Part shown: positions 29,619-40,071 of the stretch, piece after piece | Position numbering within the stretch: the stretch's first letter is position 1 | Layout: each line of letters starts with the position of its first letter | Assembly: GCA_015350385.1 (NCBI GenBank) | Contig: WNKI01000003.1 | Coordinates: 3,078,849 to 3,142,848 of the forward strand | Direction of reading: 5' to 3' | DNA length: 64,000 nucleotides | Origin: Aculops lycopersici | Taxonomy: Eukaryota; Arthropoda; Arachnida; Trombidiformes; Eriophyidae | Notes under the pieces: generated by a model | What the model was told of the DNA's origin: nothing | The model's database searches: none | What the model saw: the letters and a program-made list of their open reading frames with translations, nothing else | Program-made: the position numbers and the translations under genes

Positions 29619-32051
29619 ATGAGCGACTCGCCAATTGGAAGCGGCGACCCGAAAGTCGCAAGTCTAGTCCATAGCTCCCAAGTTGACGGCGATGGTGGTC
29701 ATGAATTGCAGCAAGTTTCCATGAAAGAAACATCAACTTCCAATTATTCAGCATCAAGAAATAGAACCAACTCATCGGCAAGCCAAGAGATGAGGGACTT
29801 TATCCTAATGACCCCATATCCAGTGGAACCTGGACATACGCTTATTACTATGACACGCGTTAACGAGGTCGAATGGAAGCCTGAGATGCGAAATAATGCT
29901 GCCCATATTGCAGAGGGCGACAATGCAGGCATTATTATAAACAAGCCATCGAGTATCATGGATTATAATAGAGCTCAAGCTGCACAAAAGGAGCGACAGC
30001 AACCGCCAAATGCCAAGATGTCGTTTAAAGTGTTTTTGATAAATTCAGAAACGAATAAGCTAACATTGGAACATCGAACGCTTCGCTTCTGGTTGAACCA
30101 ATCTACACTGCTCAATAACAACAATGGTCCAAATGACGATGGAGACAACGATCTTGAGGATGAACACAGTAGATCCACGAGGAGTTTTGCAAGCATCCGG
30201 CAAGAATCATCTCAGCTAGCTCAAGCGTATTTCTGCCAATTGATTGGAACTAAACCGGATGATGATTTTCCAAAGAATTATGTTGGATTTATAATGAAAC
30301 TAATGCGTTTGTTGAAGGGACAGCAGTTTTCCAAGATAGTAAGAGTTGAGGTTGAGCTGCGGCAACTAGCTCACGAGGAGCATGCAAAACCTCCCTCGCG
30401 ATTGTCGTCCATTGACGAGGGCCAAGGTGGTGAGAGCAATGGAAGAGTGTCGCCACTTACTAGTCAAAAGATTTTAGATATTATCGAATCATCCTATCCG
30501 AACCCCATTTCCATCAAAGAAATCTGTTCCACAACTCAAGCCGACGAGTCAATTGTCAAGAAGCTTGTCGACGAGTTAGCCACCAAGGAAAAGATCAACT
30601 CCACCGACGACGGAAAACATTTCACCAGAACCACCAAGACCATCGATACCAAGATAAACTTAGTCAAACATATGCCAAAGGTCGTAAAAGCACAGCAGCC
30701 AGTTATTGCTATAATAACGGCGCAATATTGTGAAAAGCTGGCCGTTGATTCAATGATCTCGGATAAGGAAACGTTTGTTCGTTATCGTGTTCAAGATGGA
30801 ACTAACTCAGGCTGCGGTGCTGGCAGCGAGCTGTCGTCAGCAAATTATGTTTACACTCTAGGTAACATTGGCGACCATCGAGTTGTTTCCACCAAGCTAA
30901 CATCCGTAGGCCATTCTCGGGGAGCACTAATAGCGGCAGGAAATGCGACCACTCGATTGTTGGGCACATTTCCAGAGATTGAGTATGTATTTCTCGTCGG
31001 TTGCGGAGGCGGAGTTGCCAACTACACGGACTTTGACTCGCATGTTCGCCTGGGAGATGTTGTTGTGTCACACTTGCCATCAGCAGGTTGTCAAGATGGC
31101 ATTGGCGGCGGGCCACTTCGGCAGGTCGACCCAAACTCATCCGCTTACCAATACTATGGCAGGAAGAAATTAAACCCGTCCGATTATGTTTATGTGCATT
31201 GCAAACCGAAACAGTCGCAACAGCAACAACAACAACAGCATCAGGCGGTCAACAGGGAGGGCAATATACCTGCTAGTTACAGTGTTCATAAGAATCTGAA
31301 ACGAACCGTTACTAATGGCGGCACCGGTAGTAGTGGTGGTAGTGACACTTCCTCGCCGGCTCCGGCAGATGAGGGCACCGCTGTTAGCGGCAATGGCCGG
31401 TCAACAGGTGGCAATTGCGATGAACAATCGGCGTCAAGTGGCGCGGCTGTTACGCAACAGCAGCAGCAGTTGATCAACAAGCCGCTCGAATATAATGAAT
31501 GCCAATTCAAACTCTGGCGTCCAGCTAAGTTAGACTTGCAAGAATTAACCCAGCGCCTTTGGATGCAGGGATTAGAAAATCCAAAGCATCGCATTTGGCA
31601 GTATTACATTGAGGAGGGTATCAAGACGCTTAAGCAACAGGATATTGACTCAGCTCGCCCCAAGGCCGAATCGGACAAGCTGTTCATGTCAATTGGTTCA
31701 AATGATACAATTGAAGTCAACCATCCGGAAGCTGGCGAGGGCGATATCGATCTCAGGCGCGATGGTTGGCCAATGTGCCATTTCGGACCGATTGGGAGTG
31801 GAACGCCAGCTCTGGCTAACGAGCCACTTAAGCAACAAATGATCTCTGAATTTGGACTCCGAGCTTTCGATTCGGAGTTTGATCCAGTTATTGAGTCAAT
31901 TTATGGTAATTGCAAGGAGAGTTACGTGGTCATTAGAGGAATATCCGACTACAAGGATGGAAGGAAAAAGAAGGATTGGCAACAGTACTCTGCTCTAGTC
32001 GCGGCGGCTTTCATGAAATCGGTTATAGTTAACTTAAAGCCATTGGATTAG
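29619..32051 (+). CDS. Winged-helix plus nucleoside-phosphorylase-like protein
   Basis: 810 residues. Residues ~280-345 (ILDIIESSYPNPISIKEIC ... EKINSTDDGKHFTRT) look like a winged helix with a recognition helix and a wing. From ~350 to the end is a purine/uridine phosphorylase-type fold: VIAIITAQYCEKLAVD, then GHSRGALIAAGNATTRLL, VFLVGCGGGVANY with its Gly-rich turn near residue 460, LGDVVVS, and at the C-terminus VVIRGISDYKDG, the signature that binds ribose and base in this superfamily. A low-complexity insert (poly-Gln, then Gly/Ser/Thr-rich, ~530-625) interrupts the phosphorylase fold. Before the winged helix lies a partly ordered region around 200-260. Catalysis is unproven; DNA or chromatin binding combined with nucleoside sensing is possible. 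Paralogous debris lies 1.4 kb upstream. Confidence 0.75.
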   Translation: MSDSPIGSGDPKVASLVHSSQVDGDGGHELQQVSMKETSTSNYSASRNRTNSSASQEMRDFILMTPYPVEPGHTLITMTRVNEVEWKPEMRNNAAHIAEGDNAGIIINKPSSIMDYNRAQAAQKERQQPPNAKMSFKVFLINSETNKLTLEHRTLRFWLNQSTLLNNNNGPNDDGDNDLEDEHSRSTRSFASIRQESSQLAQAYFCQLIGTKPDDDFPKNYVGFIMKLMRLLKGQQFSKIVRVEVELRQLAHEEHAKPPSRLSSIDEGQGGESNGRVSPLTSQKILDIIESSYPNPISIKEICSTTQADESIVKKLVDELATKEKINSTDDGKHFTRTTKTIDTKINLVKHMPKVVKAQQPVIAIITAQYCEKLAVDSMISDKETFVRYRVQDGTNSGCGAGSELSSANYVYTLGNIGDHRVVSTKLTSVGHSRGALIAAGNATTRLLGTFPEIEYVFLVGCGGGVANYTDFDSHVRLGDVVVSHLPSAGCQDGIGGGPLRQVDPNSSAYQYYGRKKLNPSDYVYVHCKPKQSQQQQQQQHQAVNREGNIPASYSVHKNLKRTVTNGGTGSSGGSDTSSPAPADEGTAVSGNGRSTGGNCDEQSASSGAAVTQQQQQLINKPLEYNECQFKLWRPAKLDLQELTQRLWMQGLENPKHRIWQYYIEEGIKTLKQQDIDSARPKAESDKLFMSIGSNDTIEVNHPEAGEGDIDLRRDGWPMCHFGPIGSGTPALANEPLKQQMISEFGLRAFDSEFDPVIESIYGNCKESYVVIRGISDYKDGRKKKDWQQYSALVAAAFMKSVIVNLKPLD

Positions 32052-32146
32052 CTTTTTGCTTCTTTCGATCTAATCAAAATCAAATCAATCACTCAATCGT
32101 AGGATGCAAGGGATTCAAAACAACCACCTCCACTAGAGATGAATGA

Positions 32147-32152
32147 AATAAA
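32147..32152 (+). promoter_or_regulatory. AATAAA polyadenylation signal
   Basis: 95 nt after the stop of the winged-helix/phosphorylase gene. About 40 nt away is the opposing minus-strand AATAAA. Confidence 0.6.
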
Positions 32153-32190
32153 TATTTTTTGTATCTACTTTTACAAACTTAATGACTTAA

Positions 32191-32196
32191 TTTATT
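32191..32196 (-). promoter_or_regulatory. AATAAA polyadenylation signal of the mini-4F2hc gene
   Basis: Minus-strand hexamer 26 nt past the TGA at 32223-32225. It supports the idea that the short reading frame really ends there. Confidence 0.6.
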
Positions 32197-32222
32197 CAAC
32201 AGCTTCACATGGATAGGCTAGT

Positions 32223-32543
32223 TCACGAAGACGATGGGCTTGCCGCACTGCCGCCGGTGGCAACGGAAGCGCTTGCCTGCTTCACGCAACCTGGCGAGTT
32301 GACCACAATGGCGATGGCAATTACGAGAATGGACAACCAGATGATCCAGAATGAGGCGAATAGAATGTTGCGCAACCTGATCCAAAACGGTTGATTGGCG
32401 TACTTCATGAGCTCGTCCTTGCTAAGTCCAACTTTACCATCGTTTTGGGCATCCAAGTCCATGTTCTTAACTCCGCCATCGTCGGCATCGCCCCCGTTGA
32501 TATCAATGTTAACATTTGCTGCCTTCTTGTCTGAGGAATCCAT
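32223..32543 (-). CDS. Minimal 4F2hc/CD98hc (SLC3A2 N-terminal domain) membrane anchor
   Basis: 106 residues. Residues 38-87 match the N-terminal region of the SLC3A2 heavy chain that partners LAT-type amino-acid transporters: VGLSKDELMKYANQPFWIRLR, then one membrane helix at about 59-82 (ASFWIIWLSILVIAIAIVV), then NSPGC. Cys86 occupies the place of the cysteine that makes the disulphide to the light chain (human Cys109). The reading frame stops 20 residues later after a Ser/Ala/Gly tail. The large extracellular glucosidase-like domain is absent. A polyadenylation signal follows 26 nt after the stop and the next gene is convergent 171 nt away, so no room is left for further exons. Confidence 0.8.
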   Translation of the reverse strand: MDSSDKKAANVNIDINGGDADDGGVKNMDLDAQNDGKVGLSKDELMKYANQPFWIRLRNILFASFWIIWLSILVIAIAIVVNSPGCVKQASASVATGGSAASPSSS

Positions 32544-34244
32544 TTCGATTTTGAGTTTGGTTTAAAGTGGTTAACTTGAGTTGAGTGTGTTGTAAAACGT
32601 TGTCTTTTTGCTTTGTTGGTAATATATAAACGATGATGATGATGAGAGAGTCTCTTTTCTTTCCACAAGGATAGAGGTAACTGGCAGAAAAGCAGTAAGT
32701 GATAACCAAATTCGATATTACGGAAATAACTAGATTTGAATATTTCTAGATAATTTTTTCAACTTATTTCTATGCGGGTAATTCTCACAAGATTTATGAT
32801 GAGAAAGATTAATAATAAATCGGTCAACGAAGAAAGTGAAAAGGAAAAGAATAACAAATTTAACAATAATAACAAGTTCAACTAGAAATCTCGGATGATC
32901 TCGACAATGTACCAAAAAACTTGACGCACCACATAGATCAGATCAACTCTATCACTCCGCGAAGTCAACGGGGTTATACGTGTGCCTGACTTGCCTAATG
33001 TGTGCAGCAGCATCAGTGGCGGCGGCGGCGGCGCACCAAGCTCGCAGCGAGCGCCAAAATTTGGGCGCATTCGTTAAAGCCGGCAAGCAAGCTGGCTAGC
33101 TTGGTGTCGCCGCAACTCGCGCCGCAAAGACGCAGATGCACGCTGCACGCCACTAAAAACCGTAATTCCACTAGCATGTGCATGCATCTTGCCATGTTGC
33201 TGGCGAGCTAGCCGGCATTCTTATTGTCAACTACTCGCATACATCCGCCATAATAATTGTGAGCCGCTCTCATGGTTGTTCAGTTGTGGTTGTTGTCGCT
33301 GTGGTAATAATGCTATCATCAAGTTACAAGCACACCAGCCTCAATCTTTTCCTAGTTTCGCTTGCAAGAAAAGTTTGCAACTCTTAGCTCTCAAGCAAAA
33401 AGAGTTCATCTTCTCATTGCTCCCAGACTATCTCGTCTTTCTAGGCTAGTGAGGCAGCAGGCTTTTAAGACTACGAGAGGCGAGTCTAAGGAATGAGGCA
33501 ACGGCGAGCATAAGATGAAAGCTTGTGAAGTGTCGCCGCTGTCGCCCAAGGGATAGCGGAATAGAGAGGATCGGCATTGAAAGTCTGCAGCTAGAAACAA
33601 TCTTGCCGCGCGGGCCTCCTGCCAGTGGGGCAGCGACCGTTGAGTTTGATGAAACGCTCTGAACTTGAACATGAAGCTAGGGCCAGCAAGACGCTAGCTG
33701 ATCACTGAAATGGCTTCCAACGGCTGGAAAAGTAATTCAGCTCAAGGCTTTTGAGGAGGGAGGCGATGCGAAAGGCAGAGTCAGTTGTTCAGTGTTCTGC
33801 GAGGCAGCGATTGCGCACATTTAACAGACTGCTCTGGATAGATTGCTCTATGAGCCACTGCGTTTGAGATATACAAAAGCCAGACGATATGGCGAACAGT
33901 TAGAAACGGAATCCATGTTAGTTAGTGGAGCTCGACGAGACCGTTAACAAAAACAGCAAAATGTTCATTGTAATCATCCGATACTAACTCCCAATGAGCA
34001 ATCAAAATTGTAAGCTCAGGCGTCGGAGTTTTGTTGCAGTCAGATTGAGGTCATTAGCTATTTGTTTGAATGTGAGAGAAGCTACAAGTGGCAATAGGAG
34101 TGTAATTAGATTCTGTTGATGTGTTTTGCAAGTTGTATTGACATGTTACAACCAAAGAGAATGAATAATTAGTTGGTAGTTCTGTCGACGATCAATTCGA
34201 ACTAGCGACTTCAAAGTCTGCCGGTGGCAGTTCTATGATTTGTA
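32544..34244. other. Intergenic region upstream of the mini-4F2hc gene
   Basis: 1.7 kb with no supported gene. Frames at 33000-33670 are short and overlap on both strands. It contains the mini-4F2hc promoter on the left and the RUVBL2 3' end on the right. Confidence 0.45.
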
Positions 34245-34250
34245 TTTATT
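34245..34250 (-). promoter_or_regulatory. AATAAA overlapping the RUVBL2 stop codon
   Basis: The TAA stop (34248-34246 on the minus strand) is bases 3-5 of the hexamer AATAAA, giving a nearly absent 3' UTR if this signal is used. Confidence 0.6.
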
Positions 34251-35622
34251 TGATTGAGATCGTTGAAAAGTCCAAGTTGAAGTGGCTCTCATATTCTTCG
34301 AGAAACTTGGAAGATCGTTTTTCGTCGAGGAACAAACGATATGCGTGCTGGATATCGCGTAAGGTAACTGTCTTGGAATTGTTGCGTTTTGAGGCTATCA
34401 GATTGGATGTGGTGATCAACTGGATGGCGTATCTAAGTGACGACTCTTTGGCTATCTTGGTTAGCTCACTCATGGCTTCCCCGTCGACATTCACATCTTC
34501 CTCCTCGCAACGAATCTTGACAATTTGCCTGAGTTCACTCTCTGAATATGGAGTTGTAGTTATAATGACCATTCGGTCGAGTAGGTCACGAGGTAGACCG
34601 TGGGGCGAGACAAAGTTGGTACCCCTGATCTTGGTAAAGCCTCTATTGCTGGCCATAATAACAATTGGCGACAGTTCCGACTCGATGGCTCGGTTTATAA
34701 ATGAGAAACATTCAATATCAAGCATGTGACATTCGTCAATGAATAGAACACCTGTGGTTATTTCCGCCTTATTCTCCTCTCTCCATTCCATAACCTTTGC
34801 ATCAATTTGTTCTCTAATTTCGGGCTTGATCTCTCCGGTGTCACCACTAAATAAAGCCAGAAAACCTTGTGTCCTACTGTTGATGACATCTATTTCGTGT
34901 AAACTAACTGTGTGAACAACCTCTCTTCTCTTGCTGATTTCACCATCTGGACACTGGACAAACTTTGTTTGCGGTCCCATCGCATCGAAGTCGCGGGAAT
35001 GGGTTAAGGAGCGACCAAGTTTTACAATTTTTCCTGTGGACTTTTCTAAACTAATGACATCGCCAGCTTGGATCTTCTCGCGCATCACGTTTTCGATCAT
35101 CTTTTGGCCGAGATCAAACACTGCCTCCATCGCCATTGTTTTTAGAGTTATCTTCCCTCTCTTTGCACCCGTAGCGGACATGGGACGGTCAATTTGAACT
35201 TCAACAACTTCGCCCTCGATGATTTCAACCTCCTCCTTAATCTTTACCGCGATTGCTCGACGGAAAGCTTGCATCAATGCCTCTGATTTGGACATGTCTA
35301 GTGAGAAAATCTCTGAACTTGAGATGGAGACAAATGGTTTGTCAGAACCCAGTTGTTGCGCCAATCCGATGGCTATGGCTGTTTTTCCTGTTCCTGGTTG
35401 ACCGGCAATCAAAACTGCTCCGCCAACAATCTGGCCCTCGGTAATTTGTCTATGTAATATACCGGCAGCTCTCCTCGCCTTTAGCTGCCCAACCATCCCA
35501 TCAGCATTTTCCTGGGCTTCATAGTTGTCATTCAGTCCGAGACCCCTGATGTGGGAATGAGTGCCGATTCTTTCGATTCTAGTGAGTTCCTCGCCGGTTG
35601 GCAGGGTAATTTCTTCGTCCAT
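34246..35622 (-). CDS. RUVBL2: RuvB-like 2 (reptin) AAA+ ATPase
   Basis: Forms hetero-hexameric rings with RUVBL1 in INO80, SWR1/SRCAP, TIP60, R2TP and snoRNP assembly. 458 residues against about 463 in human. The N-terminus has ERIGTHSHIRGLGL, which marks the reptin rather than pontin branch. Walker A GQPGTGKT is at 74-81. The inserted OB-fold domain II spans ~120-290, including EGEVVEVQIDRP and ARDYDAMG-like DFDAMGPQTKFVQC. Walker B is FIDECHMLD with the catalytic Asp-Glu at 296-297; Cys298 replaces the near-universal Val. Sensor 1 is IMASNRG and the C-terminal sensor 2 region is TSLRYAIQLI-like (SSLRYAIQLITT). It is divergent from uL15 with 475 nt between starts. Confidence 0.97.
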   Translation of the reverse strand: MDEEITLPTGEELTRIERIGTHSHIRGLGLNDNYEAQENADGMVGQLKARRAAGILHRQITEGQIVGGAVLIAGQPGTGKTAIAIGLAQQLGSDKPFVSISSSEIFSLDMSKSEALMQAFRRAIAVKIKEEVEIIEGEVVEVQIDRPMSATGAKRGKITLKTMAMEAVFDLGQKMIENVMREKIQAGDVISLEKSTGKIVKLGRSLTHSRDFDAMGPQTKFVQCPDGEISKRREVVHTVSLHEIDVINSRTQGFLALFSGDTGEIKPEIREQIDAKVMEWREENKAEITTGVLFIDECHMLDIECFSFINRAIESELSPIVIMASNRGFTKIRGTNFVSPHGLPRDLLDRMVIITTTPYSESELRQIVKIRCEEEDVNVDGEAMSELTKIAKESSLRYAIQLITTSNLIASKRNNSKTVTLRDIQHAYRLFLDEKRSSKFLEEYESHFNLDFSTISIK

Positions 35623-36097
35623 TATGATATAATACTAGATGTTAATGATGGTAATATTGGTTTTATTAATATACTGCCAGTGACCCTTAGTTAGAATATA
35701 ATAAATGAGAATTCTATGTTCACCTCGTGTTGTTATACCGCGTGTTGAAATTAGCCGGCTCGTGAAATAAAGCGAAATTGGGAGACATGAGGTTTTCACC
35801 AATTCAAAATTTGCGCCTCCAAACGGCAAGGGGGAAAGCACAGAACATTTGCCCGCTGCAGTCCCTCGTTTCCGCTGATGCACAGAAACGTATAGCAGCG
35901 GCACGTTGCTCGAATCCCAAGCGCCTACATGTGTCTTGTTTTCGTCCACATCAAATGAGTTGATGATATCTGTACTCGATCACTATTATTTATATCCTCG
36001 AGACTATTTACCTTGATATTAATTACATATACTAGACCAACTTTGGGTCCTTTTCTCACCTATTGCGTCACATACATATTTAACAAATTAGACCATT
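35623..36097. other. Divergent region RUVBL2 / uL15
   Basis: 475 nt with no gene. Presumed bidirectional promoter of two housekeeping genes. A pyrimidine-rich ttttctcacc near 36051-36061 may be the oligopyrimidine start of the uL15 mRNA. Confidence 0.4.
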
Positions 36098-36689
36098 ATG
36101 GTAAGTAATCGCCGACTAGCTGGTCAATACCCTTAAACTTTATGGAAAATCGGAGATTATATTGAACAACAATATCTTAAAAGCAGTAACTAACCACTAA
36201 AATTTATCTACACTTCTAATATCTTCATACAAACAGCCTACCAGATTCAGCAAGACCAGAAAACTAAGAGGCCACGTGAGTCACGGCCACGGTCGTATTG
36301 GAAAGCACCGTAAGCATCCTGGTGGTCGTGGTAATGCCGGTGGCCAGCACCATCATCGTATCAACTTCGACAAGTACCATCCAGGTTACTTCGGTAAGGT
36401 TGGTATGAGGAACTTTCACAAGAAACCACACACTCTAGCAAGCCACTGTCCAACTGTGAATGTTGAGAGATTGTGGTCCTTATTACCATCAAAGGATGTC
36501 AAATTGTGCGAAGCCAAAGGAAATGACGGCAAGGCTCCAGTTCTAGATTTGACTAAGTTGGGCATCTTCAAGGTTTTGGGTAAGGGCACACTACCAGGCA
36601 AACCACTCATTGTTAAGGCCAGATTATTTAGTGCCAGAGCGGAGAAGAAGATCAAGGAGGCCGGCGGAGCCTGCATCTTGACTGCGTAG
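36098..36689 (+). CDS. RPL27A: 60S ribosomal protein uL15 (L27a), two exons
   Basis: Large-subunit ribosomal protein. Exon 1 carries only the ATG at 36098-36100, followed by gtaagt. Exon 2 starts after aaacag at 36237 with cctaccaga and runs to the TAG at 36687-36689. The spliced protein has 151 residues, beginning M-PTRFSKTRKLRGHVSHGHG and continuing RIGKHRKHPGGRGNAGG, HHHRINFDKYHPGYFGKVGMR and GKGTLPGKPLIVKA; human L27a has 148. The split is phase 0 after codon 1. The junction is deduced from the family's N-terminal sequence, which is only restored by this splice. It is the only coding intron I can place in the window. ATTAAA follows 21 nt after the stop. Confidence 0.96.
36101..36236 (+). 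other. Intron 1 of the uL15 gene (136 nt)
   Basis: Begins gtaagtaatc and ends cttcatacaaacag. No box C/D or H/ACA snoRNA motif was seen inside. Confidence 0.93.
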
Positions 36690-36710
36690 ATGTTGATACG
36701 CGGCGATATA

Positions 36711-36716
36711 ATTAAA
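36711..36716 (+). promoter_or_regulatory. ATTAAA polyadenylation signal of uL15
   Basis: Variant hexamer 21 nt after the stop codon, embedded in AT-rich sequence. Confidence 0.5.
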
Positions 36717-38922
36717 TAATATTAAGATGAAATCGAAAACAGCCGAGTAACTTTTACGGCCTTTACATCTTTGAGAAAGTATTGATGGAGCCCACTGTGC
36801 CCAATTCAAATCCCTGAGGTCCAGTGATATAGGCTGCACGTCTGATGGTCACTAGGCCGGGGGTGGTTCGGTCTGTTCTGGAGTATTCTTTTTGTGCTAT
36901 TATTGCGTAAGCTTCCGAACAAGTGGCCACGAGCATTTATCGTTTGTGTATGTTAATTTTTCGCGCCCAGCAAGTTGAACTTTCTCGCCTGCTTGCCGAC
37001 TGAATCACCACTGCAACCACCCCTGTCGGTCGACTGCAAATATCGCCACTTGTCGTAGTGTCATGGTTGTAATCAGCGTCGTGGCAATAGTAAGCGTCAT
37101 GTCAGGCCGGGCCACACAAAATTCAAGTGTCTACGGGGCAGTTGGTCACCCAAGTTGCACGTGGCACAGAGACATATAGCGCACATTAGCCACTATGTGC
37201 CCAAGTCTCTAGAGTGCAGAGTGTCAGACGCGGAATGAATTTTAATTCGGCTTCTTTCCACTGGACCACCGGCGCCCATTAGAACGGACGATGAGTGGAT
37301 TTATTGCTCTTTTCTCTCTCTCTCTCTCTTGGTCAACGCGCGTTTGGGTGAGAGGAGAACCAAGCGACGCGTTGATTTTCCTTCAGTTCAAGTCCCAAAC
37401 TCTCGACTGGCCACTCGAGTTCGAGAGCCAGCGCCGAGGTGAAGCTTGTTGTTCTCATCGGTAGTTGTTAGTGCAGACGACCATGGGTAGTGCTCCAGTT
37501 TTCTCCTGTGGCCGCTGAATTTTATTGCTCACTTGGTTGGTGGCAAAGAGAAAATCGAACTGAACTAGAGCAACACGAAGCGCTTCCGATTGATCGGTCG
37601 CGCGCAAACCGGGCAAATGATTTGTTCTCGGCTCCTCTCTTATGGAGAAAGTTGAGAGGAGAAAGTTGCACAGCCAACTGAGTTGGCGACCACTAGTTTG
37701 ATCCGGTGACCGTTAATGACAACCATATTGTGACACTGTAAGTCACAATAAATCACCAGCTCGATCATCATTCGGTGGCGCTTTTTTGCCAGCGAGATGA
37801 TTGTTAGTGATGCTTCTCTTTAGACGGAGACTAGGAACATTTTGCGAGAGCCAGTGGCGGCATCAAACGCGACAGAGAGGCTGTTTTCAAGGTTCTCCAA
37901 GGCGAGGGGAAAGTTGCAACAAATTGGTTATATAGTTTACGTAAGTAACATGGAAAGTGAATGAACGAACGAATGAATGGATCGAGAATAAGTCGCAACA
38001 ACAAATGTGATGTAAAATTGGCAGCTTAAAATTTATAAGTGCTCCAGTTGAGTCATAAATTCGCACACAAGTCCCGTTTACTTCTCCTTCTTGTCCTGCT
38101 ACTTCCAATTCCTCTTCTTTCCGGTCTTTTAGCCAGAAGTCGCCCACTCACTTGGTGGCTCCCTAGTCGCCAACAACAAACTACTCGTATTAACCTGATG
38201 GCGACACTTTTGTCAGCTCCAACGGCGTCGTGCGATTTTTCGTCGCTCGCCTCTGGTAGTTGTTACCATAAACAATCATTGACATATATTTACAGCATTG
38301 AAAGCAGAGGCTCAATTTGCACCCCAAACTCACCGACGGCGCACCATATAGTGGCGCTCCTGTGCGCTCTAATCCCGACCAATCGACACGACCACCGGTT
38401 GCCGCTCACCTCGCCGGTTGGTTGGTCGGCACGCGTCTGAAGTGTGGGCGTCGATTGTGGTCAGCGGATCACATGTCACCTTGGTGTTAGTGGTTGCGGT
38501 GGTCATTGTGATCACTAAGCAGCTTCCTGTGACCAGTGATTATGCTGCTCTAGTTTTGAGTGGCCATCGTCGAGCTGAGCAACGCTAAGCTGAGCTAAGC
38601 TTGAATGAAATGAACTGGAGTGAAGTGGCACCTTCAGCGGCTAGAGATTATGGTCACTTTTTGCTGGCCAACTTTGAGGGACTACCATCCGCTGGACATC
38701 TGGTTTGAACAGCTCTTCTTCTACAATCTCTCTCTCTCTCTCTCTCTCTTTCTGTTTCTGTTTCTGTCTTTTTTCGCATATGGCGACATAATAACTGCTA
38801 TTAGAATTACAACTTCTCTCGATTGAGGCGAAAGTTAGGCACTTGAAATCTCGATTGCGGCATCATTGGTTGCATTAGACACAAACGTCGCATATAACAC
38901 GACGTAATCTAAAGAATCTCCA
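36717..38922. other. Non-coding region between uL15 and the senseless-like gene
   Basis: 2.2 kb without a supported gene. CT tracts occur at about 37314-37330 and 38730-38750. A 9-bp inverted repeat (tattgtgac/gtcacaata) lies at 37726-37750. Confidence 0.45.
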
Positions 38923-40024
38923 CTAGATTGATGTTATGGAGTCGGCGCTTGCACCCGATTCCACCGTTGAGTTTCGTGGCGGATGAATGGATTCGTGGTG
39001 CCGGCGGAGGTCGACTTTCCTTTGAAACGAGCGCATGCATCTATCGCAACTGTAGGGCTTGTATCCGGTATGTTTCCTAGTGTGAGTGATCAAATTCGAC
39101 GATTGACTAAAGGATTTGCCACAGACGGCGCACTGGTGCGGCTTCTCGCCAGTGTGAATATAGGTATGCTTCTTCATATCCGACTTCTGATGGAAGCGCT
39201 TGTGGCAATAGGGACAGGGATAGGGCCGCGTGTCGGAGTGGATCAGCAGGTGGGTGCTGAGCGTCGAGGAGCGCTTGAATGTCTTTCCGCACTGTTGGCA
39301 TAAAAACGAGCGACCACCGGACGAGCCGGGGGTATGGTTTGTCGAGTTACCGGAAGTTGAGGTTGCGGGTAAACTAGCAAGTGGTCTGTTGGCCTCAAGT
39401 GCCACTGCTCCCTGTGTAGCTGTTGCTATTGGTGCCGCTGGTGCATCGCGCATATCGCTCTGGTTGTGGTTTTGATTTTGTTTGAATAACGGCGGAACTT
39501 GGTGCTGATGGGAACAGGTGTTGGCGGTCGCGTTGGTGGTTAGCGAGGATTTGCGCGACGAGCACGGCGAGGAGGAGGCGGACGAGGCTGAGGCTGAGGC
39601 TGAGGAGCGAGTCGACGATAGCGAGGAGGCTGAGCTCGAGGAGGCAGTTGAAATCTTGGAGCTTATTAGATGGTCCCTTGAACTCTGGGTGGGAATTTGA
39701 ATTGAAGTGGCGCTGATTGATACTGGCGACGAGAGCGACGATGACGAGATCCAGGGATTCCTGTTTGCGTTTACATTCATGCCTCTAATAACACTAATTG
39801 TACTGACACCACCTGTTTGGGGTTGGCTCTGCTTGCTCGCCGCTAGTGTTTCCCCTAGTTGCGCCATGTCCAGATGGTTCGCCGCGTCGTGGCTTAAGAT
39901 GGCGGCCATTTGTTGCTGATGCACCGTTACTGGTAGTGGTTGTTGCTGCGTGTGGTGAGGCTGAGATGATTGCTGTTGAAGTTGAAGAGTTTGCTGGAGT
40001 TGATGCTCTAGTTGTTTGCGTTGC

Positions 40025-40071
<47 letters not shown>

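Noticed and set aside
36276..36689. uL15 starting internally at a GTG codon
   Set aside because: The conserved N-terminus is restored by splicing from the ATG at 36098-36100 to 36237, with good splice sites.
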